Positions 6,089 through 10,341 of a DNA stretch of 10,341 nucleotides are shown here, one piece after another. A program made the translations under genes and the position numbers. Position 1 is the stretch's first letter. Each line of letters opens with the position of its first letter. The notes under the pieces are model-generated. The model saw only the letters and a program-made list of their open reading frames with translations. It had not been told where the DNA came from and did not search any database. This DNA comes from Clostridia bacterium (GTDB lineage Bacteria > Bacillota_A > Clostridia > Christensenellales > CAG-138), in assembly GCA_017459315.1 (NCBI GenBank), contig JAFUDD010000159.1, positions 1 to 10,341 on the forward strand. The letters are read 5' to 3'.

Positions 6089-6162
6089 GATAAGCACGTA
6101 CGACAGGTCGGACATGTATTTTGTGTTCGGTCTGGACGGATCAATCATGCAGGAGGATGGAC

Positions 6163-8301
6163 ATGAAAAAACGTATTGCAGCAATGCTTCTGGCGCTGTG
6201 CATGATCGCGGGCGTTCTGGCGGGATGCGCCGGTCAGACGACGGCTCCGAGCACGACCGCGCCGGCGGCCGATCCCGGCACAACAACCGCAACGAACGAC
6301 ACGACCAAGCCTGCCGCTTCGACGGAGGCGCAGCCTGCGGCACAGGCGCCCGCAGAGGCAGCGATTGAAAAGGAAGCGCCGATGCTGGCCGAGCAGGTCA
6401 AGGCCGGCACGCTGCCCGCGTTGGAAGAGCGTATTCCGACGGCAGCGGACGTCTATGTGGAAACCGAATACAGCCCCGAGGAAACCCCGTCCTACGGCGG
6501 CGTCATTCGCACCTACAACAACGGTATGTGGTACTGGGGCCCGTTCTGCGAGGAGCCGCTGTTCCGTCTGAAGGACGACGGTACCGTGGAGCCGAACGTG
6601 GCCAAGGGCTATGACCTCTCCGACGACGGCCTCGTTTACACGATCCATCTTCGTGAGGGCATGAAGTGGTCGGACGGCACGCCGTTCACCGCGACGGACT
6701 GCGTCTACTACTACAACTACGTGCTGGTCACCGATGTGGACAACGAAACCGGCAAGGTATCCAAGTCCAACTGCGGCCGCAACTACGGCTGGTATCAGAC
6801 CAAGGACGAAAACGGCATCATGCGTCCGGCGCAGGTTCGCTACGTCGATGACGTGACCTTCACGATCACGCTGTACAGCCCGAAGCCCACGCTGCTGCAG
6901 GCGATCTGCATCGACAATAAGTGGATGTTCTGCCCCAAAGAGTGGTATAAGGACATCATGGTCAATGACGCGAACGCCCCGCATTGGTCCGGCGAGACCG
7001 ATCTGAAGCTGATCGGCGGCGAAGGCCTCCCGACGATCACCGAAGAAGAGGCGCTTGCAAACGCGCTGAAGAAGAGCCCGCTTTATAACTTTGAAAACTT
7101 CTCCAAGCTCGGCGATCAGCTCGGCTATCGCTACTGGCAGTATGCCGGCCGTCCGACGCTCCGTCCTTGGAACATCACCAACGCTCTGACCGATCAGACG
7201 CTCGTGTTTGAGCGCAACCCGTACTACTGGAAGGTCGATGCCCAGGGCCGTCAGCTCCCGTACATCGACACCGTTGAGTTTGTCGGCATGGATCAGAACC
7301 TGTGGGCACAGGAGGAGATCGCGGGCAACATCGACGTGGCGCGCTTCGATGCGGGCGACTTCCCGATCTATAAGGCCAGCGAGGCAGTCGGCAACTACAC
7401 CGTCTATACCGAGATTTCCCCGAGCTGGAGCTCGGTGGGCCTCGAGCTGAACCAGTCCTATAAGGACGAGCAGTATCGCAAGCTGTTCCAGAACATCGAC
7501 TTCCGTCATGCGCTCTCCATCGCGGCGGACCGCAACGAGATCAATGAGATCGTCGGCAACGGCATGATGACGCCTGCGCAGTTCGCAGCGCCCGCGGGCA
7601 CCGGCGACTATATCGAAGGCGCTCCCGAAAAGTGGACGGAATACGACGTTGCAGCGGCGAACAAGCTGCTCGACGGCATCGACGGCATCAGCAAGGAGCT
7701 GAATGCGGACGGCTGGCGCACGTTTGTCGGCGGCGAGCATGACGGCGAAGCGATCACGATTGCACTCGAAACCCGTGCCAACGCCCCGTCGGATGCACAG
7801 CTTGTCGCGCTGCTGGCCAAGTACTATAAGCAGCTCGGCATTCAGATCGTCGAATCCAACAACACGGACAACAACGCCCGCAACGAGCGTTACTATGCCG
7901 GCGATATCTTCATGGGCGCCGTCAACTCCAGCTCCGGCTCGTTCAACGTCATGATCCGTTCGGACGCTGTCTCGGCCTACCGCAACAACTGCGCGTTCAC
8001 CGGCAAGTACGGCCTTGAGCACGCGGATGCGCTGACGCCCGAAGCCGGTACCGGTCTGGAAGAGCTTGTCAATGCGACGAAGGCTTTGATGTCCGCCAAT
8101 AAGCTCGAGGAGCTGCAGGCTGCCGCCAAGCGGATCGCGCAGGCGCATTACGACAATACGTGGGTCATCGGCTTCTGTGTGAGCGACAAGACCTATGACG
8201 CGGTGAACAACCGTGTACACAACTTCCGTCAGGGCTTCGTCAACTGCGACGAGCTCCGCTTCCTCGGCTACACCAAGCCGTACACATGGTTCGTAGATTA
8301 A
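6163..8301 (+). CDS. ABC transporter family 5 solute-binding lipoprotein
   Basis: Extracellular substrate-binding lipoprotein of a peptide/nickel/oligosaccharide-type (SBP_bac_5, cluster C) ABC transporter. Residues 1-21 form a lipoprotein signal peptide, with lipobox LAGC and lipidated Cys22. A Thr/Ala/Pro-rich linker runs to about residue 60. The binding domain then shows YGGVIRTYNNG, EPLFRLKDDGTVEPNVAKGYDLS and HLREGMKWSDGTPFTATDCVYYY, all typical of the family, with RHALSIAADRNEINEIV in the second lobe. At 712 residues it is longer than the usual 500-600, in line with clostridial members that have expanded loops. ATG at 6163 is chosen over the upstream in-frame ATGs at 6121 and 6157: AGGAGG (6151-6156) is six bases before it and the signal peptide starts MKKR. 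It is first in the operon with two permeases. Substrate unknown; the divergent GH116 gene favours a glycoside over a peptide. Confidence 0.9.
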   Translation: MKKRIAAMLLALCMIAGVLAGCAGQTTAPSTTAPAADPGTTTATNDTTKPAASTEAQPAAQAPAEAAIEKEAPMLAEQVKAGTLPALEERIPTAADVYVETEYSPEETPSYGGVIRTYNNGMWYWGPFCEEPLFRLKDDGTVEPNVAKGYDLSDDGLVYTIHLREGMKWSDGTPFTATDCVYYYNYVLVTDVDNETGKVSKSNCGRNYGWYQTKDENGIMRPAQVRYVDDVTFTITLYSPKPTLLQAICIDNKWMFCPKEWYKDIMVNDANAPHWSGETDLKLIGGEGLPTITEEEALANALKKSPLYNFENFSKLGDQLGYRYWQYAGRPTLRPWNITNALTDQTLVFERNPYYWKVDAQGRQLPYIDTVEFVGMDQNLWAQEEIAGNIDVARFDAGDFPIYKASEAVGNYTVYTEISPSWSSVGLELNQSYKDEQYRKLFQNIDFRHALSIAADRNEINEIVGNGMMTPAQFAAPAGTGDYIEGAPEKWTEYDVAAANKLLDGIDGISKELNADGWRTFVGGEHDGEAITIALETRANAPSDAQLVALLAKYYKQLGIQIVESNNTDNNARNERYYAGDIFMGAVNSSSGSFNVMIRSDAVSAYRNNCAFTGKYGLEHADALTPEAGTGLEELVNATKALMSANKLEELQAAAKRIAQAHYDNTWVIGFCVSDKTYDAVNNRVHNFRQGFVNCDELRFLGYTKPYTWFVD

Positions 8302-8321
8302 TCAAAGGCATCTGAGAATTT

Positions 8322-8353
8322 TCAGCCAGCAGTCTTTTATGGCTGCTGGCTGA
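8322..8353 (+). promoter_or_regulatory. Intercistronic stem-loop between binding protein and permease genes
   Basis: TCAGCCAGCAG (8322-8332) and CTGCTGGCTGA (8343-8353) form a perfect 11-bp stem with a 10-base loop, extendable by AGAA/TTCT across a small bulge. No T-run follows, so it is a poor terminator. Such a hairpin after a binding-protein gene commonly protects the upstream message from 3' decay and lowers permease expression. A weaker stem around CGGC/GCCG (8374-8385) follows before the permease start. Confidence 0.5.
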
Positions 8354-8414
8354 TTCTTAACCGAAGCGAGTGCCGGCGTGCGCCGTCGGTGTTCAGAGGA
8401 AATGGAGAGAGATC

Positions 8415-9413
8415 ATGGCAAAATTCATTATCAAGAAACTGTTGATCATGGTACTGACGGTCTTTTTGATCTCCTTTGCGGTATTCTTTATCATCACGCT
8501 GCCGCCGGGAGATTTTTTGACCAACTATATCGGACGGCTGCTGGCTGCGGGCGAGCGCGTCAATCAGGCGGAAATCGACGCGCTGCGGGCAGCGTATGCG
8601 CTCGATCAGCCGTTTGTCGTGCAGTTCTGGCGCTGGTTCAGCAATATCATTTTCCGCGGGGATTTCGGCTATTCCTTTTCGCTGTCCATGCCGGTCACGG
8701 CGATCATTAAGGCATATATCGTGCCGACCATGACGCTGTCCATCGTGACGATGCTGTTCACGTATCAGGTCTCGATCCCGGTCGGCATTTACAGCGCCGT
8801 GCATCAGTATTCGTTCGGCGATTATGCGTTCACGACGATCTGCTTTTTGGGGCAGGCGGTGCCGAACTTCCTCATGGCGATCCTTTTGATGTTCCTCGCG
8901 TTCAAGTTGACCGGCGACACGATGCTCGGTTTGTTTTCTCCGAAGTTTCAGAACGGGCCGTGGTCGTGGGAGAGGGTCGTCGATCTTTTGAAGCATTGCA
9001 TCATTCCGGTGCTGGTCATCGGCCTCAACAACACCTGCGGCCTGATCCGTACCATGCGCAGTCAGATGCTCGACGAGCTGAACAAGAACTACGTCATGAC
9101 CGGCCGGGCTAAGGGCATGAAGGCGCGCGCGATCCGCTATAAATACTGCGTCCGCGCGGCGGTCAACCCGATCGCGTCGTCGATCGGCTGGTCGCTCGTC
9201 AATATCTTCACGGGCACGACGATCACCGCGATCGTGCTGAACCTGCCGTCGATGGGCACGGTTATGTATAACGCGCTGATCAATCAGGATATGTACCTAG
9301 CCGGCAGCTGGCTGTTCCTGATGGCGATCGCGACCGTTATCGGCACATTCATTTCCGATATCCTGCTGGCATGGCTCGATCCGCGGGCGCGCAAGGAATA
9401 CCTGAAGGGATAA
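8415..9413 (+). CDS. ABC transporter permease, DppB/OppB type
   Basis: Inner-membrane permease of 332 residues that forms half of the channel of a peptide/oligosaccharide-type importer. It has six predicted membrane segments. The first, near residues 8-28, is followed by LPPGDF, the usual N-terminal extracytoplasmic motif. Then comes the external loop with the ALDQPFVVQFWRWFSNIIFRGDFG pattern split across it, and the remaining helices. The cytoplasmic EAA loop that docks on the ATPase begins near residue 226 (YVMTGRAKGMKARAI, then a basic stretch and AVNPI). The end DPRARKEYLKG is typical. ATG at 8415 is used because GGAGAG lies just upstream (8404-8409) and the signature first helix follows directly; the open frame back to 8370 has no such support. 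It is 113 bases after the binding protein and 12 before the second permease, so part of one operon. Confidence 0.92.
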   Translation: MAKFIIKKLLIMVLTVFLISFAVFFIITLPPGDFLTNYIGRLLAAGERVNQAEIDALRAAYALDQPFVVQFWRWFSNIIFRGDFGYSFSLSMPVTAIIKAYIVPTMTLSIVTMLFTYQVSIPVGIYSAVHQYSFGDYAFTTICFLGQAVPNFLMAILLMFLAFKLTGDTMLGLFSPKFQNGPWSWERVVDLLKHCIIPVLVIGLNNTCGLIRTMRSQMLDELNKNYVMTGRAKGMKARAIRYKYCVRAAVNPIASSIGWSLVNIFTGTTITAIVLNLPSMGTVMYNALINQDMYLAGSWLFLMAIATVIGTFISDILLAWLDPRARKEYLKG

Positions 9414-9425
9414 GGAGGGAGCGAC

Positions 9426-10341
9426 ATGGAAACGATCACAAAGAAAGCAAACGCTCCCGCCGGCAAGACGCAGGAAAAGAAGAGCGATAAGTATTACTAC
9501 GCCTCCCAATGGCGGCTGATGGGCCGCAAGTTCCGCAAGCATAAGCTCGCGATGGCCAGCACGTTCGTGCTTGCGATCTTCTATCTGATCGCAATTTTCG
9601 GCAACTTCATCGCGCCGCAGGGCACCGAGCAGTACGACGGCAAGTATGTCAACTGCTCCCCCACGCCCGTGCATCTGTTCCATGAGGGCAAGTTCGTCGG
9701 GCCTTTTGTGTACGGCCTCAAGATCGAGCGCGATCCGGTGACCTATATGGCGCATTTTGCGGAGGACACCGAAAAGGTCTGCCGCATCCGCTTCTTCACG
9801 GAGGGCGATCCGGACGGCGCATACAAGTGGTTCGGGCTGATCGACTCCAACGTGCATCTGTTTGAAGCGGAGGAGGACGGCAGGATCTTCCTGTTCGGTA
9901 CCGACAATATGGGCAGAGAACTGTTCTCCCGCGTCATTTTGGGCGCGCAGATCTCGCTGTTCATTCCGGTCGTCGGCATGCTGATGACGCTGGTGCTCGG
10001 CCTTGCCATCGGCTCGCTTGCCGGATATTTCGGCGGGTGGGTCGATACGGTGATCCAGCGAATCATCGAGGTCGTTCGCTCGTTCCCGCAGGTGCCGCTG
10101 TGGATGGCGCTGTCGGCGGCGATCCCCAAGACGATGAAGCCCGCGCAGGTGTTCATGCTGATGACGGTCATCCTCTCGCTCGTTTCGTGGCCGGGACTTG
10201 CCCGCGTCGTGCGGTCGAAGTTCATCTCCGTCAAGAAGGAGGACTTCATCATGGCGGCGCGCATTTCCGGCGCGCCGGCGGATAAGCTGATCACGCGGCA
10301 CATGATCCCGAGCTTTCTGAGCTACATCATCGTCGATATGA
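9426..10341 (+). CDS. ABC transporter permease, DppC/OppC type (partial, runs off right edge)
   Basis: Second membrane subunit of the importer. The first 305 codons are present and the frame is open to the edge. A Lys-rich cytoplasmic N-terminus of about 40 residues precedes the first helix (about 42-62) ending FIAPQ. The canonical FGTDNMGRELFSR lies near 157-169, followed by further helices and the AGYFGGWVD motif. The EAA loop starts near residue 272 (EDFIMAARISGAPADKL, then PSFL). Between the first helix and GTD there are about 90 residues, against roughly 30 in E. coli DppC, giving an enlarged extracytoplasmic insert. AGGAGG (9413-9418) overlaps the previous stop codon and ATG follows seven bases later, so translation is probably coupled to the first permease. 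The missing end should hold the last helices. Confidence 0.9.
   Translation, partial: METITKKANAPAGKTQEKKSDKYYYASQWRLMGRKFRKHKLAMASTFVLAIFYLIAIFGNFIAPQGTEQYDGKYVNCSPTPVHLFHEGKFVGPFVYGLKIERDPVTYMAHFAEDTEKVCRIRFFTEGDPDGAYKWFGLIDSNVHLFEAEEDGRIFLFGTDNMGRELFSRVILGAQISLFIPVVGMLMTLVLGLAIGSLAGYFGGWVDTVIQRIIEVVRSFPQVPLWMALSAAIPKTMKPAQVFMLMTVILSLVSWPGLARVVRSKFISVKKEDFIMAARISGAPADKLITRHMIPSFLSYIIVDM

Noticed and set aside
5950..6162. Known riboswitch or T-box in the binding-protein leader
   Set aside because: I could not recognise any conserved riboswitch or T-box core; only small hairpins and SD-like sequences are evident.
5903..6343. 146-codon minus-strand frame entering the binding-protein gene, with a hydrophobic stretch
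   Set aside because: Half of it is antisense to the lipoprotein signal and linker, no SD precedes any start, and the hydrophobic part reflects AT-rich DNA.
6145..8220. 691-codon open frame on the minus strand across the binding-protein gene
   Set aside because: It is antisense to a clear lipoprotein gene, rich in Arg, Val and Gly without recognisable domains, and follows from the biased codon use of the real gene in high-GC DNA.
9297..10301. 334-codon minus-strand open frame over the DppC-type permease
   Set aside because: Antisense to canonical permease motifs; the translation is rich in Asp, Arg and His repeats typical of reversed membrane-protein codons.

Overview
The window looks like chromosome of a fairly GC-rich Clostridia-type Firmicute, perhaps an Oscillospirales- or Christensenellales-like gut anaerobe known from metagenomes. 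The grounds are strong AGGAGG-type ribosome binding sites on every gene, sigma-A-like promoters, a lipobox lipoprotein with a Thr/Pro/Ala-rich linker, and the character of the proteins. The taxonomic placement is inference. I see no RNA genes, insertion sequences, CRISPR array or phage genes.

Left part (1-1564, minus strand): a membrane-anchored metallophosphoesterase whose reading frame is cut by an in-frame TAA just before the left edge, and upstream of it a small divergent glycerophosphodiester phosphodiesterase-like protein. A weak terminator hairpin and a separate promoter lie between them, so they are probably transcribed separately.

Middle (1594-5601): a cytoplasmic Cys-type sulfatase (plus strand, GTG start, extended -10 promoter) converges on a GH116 beta-glycosidase (minus strand). 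The two stop codons are one base apart, and the sulfatase terminator hairpin lies inside the last codons of the GH116 gene.

Intergenic 5602-6162: about 560 bases with no convincing protein gene but many regulatory-looking signals. On the GH116 side are a good promoter, a palindrome and a repeated 9-mer. On the transporter side is an AT-rich stretch with TATACAA direct repeats at 10-base period, an 11-base direct repeat, two minimal reading frames (ATG-ATC-TAA and ATG-TAA) each behind a strong Shine-Dalgarno sequence, and a hairpin followed by T residues.

Right part (6163-10341, plus strand): a family 5 solute-binding lipoprotein, an intercistronic stem-loop, and DppB/OppB- and DppC/OppC-type permeases, the last running off the right edge. 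The ATPase genes are expected further right but are not seen.

Working together (inference): the transporter is peptide-type by family, but family 5 binding proteins also carry oligosaccharides and beta-glucosides. Its divergent pairing with an intracellular GH116 enzyme, next to an intracellular sulfatase, suggests uptake of a glycoside or sulfated oligosaccharide that is broken down in the cytoplasm. I did not find a wholly new system. The most unusual items are the binding-protein leader, the interrupted phosphoesterase and the terminator embedded in an opposing gene.
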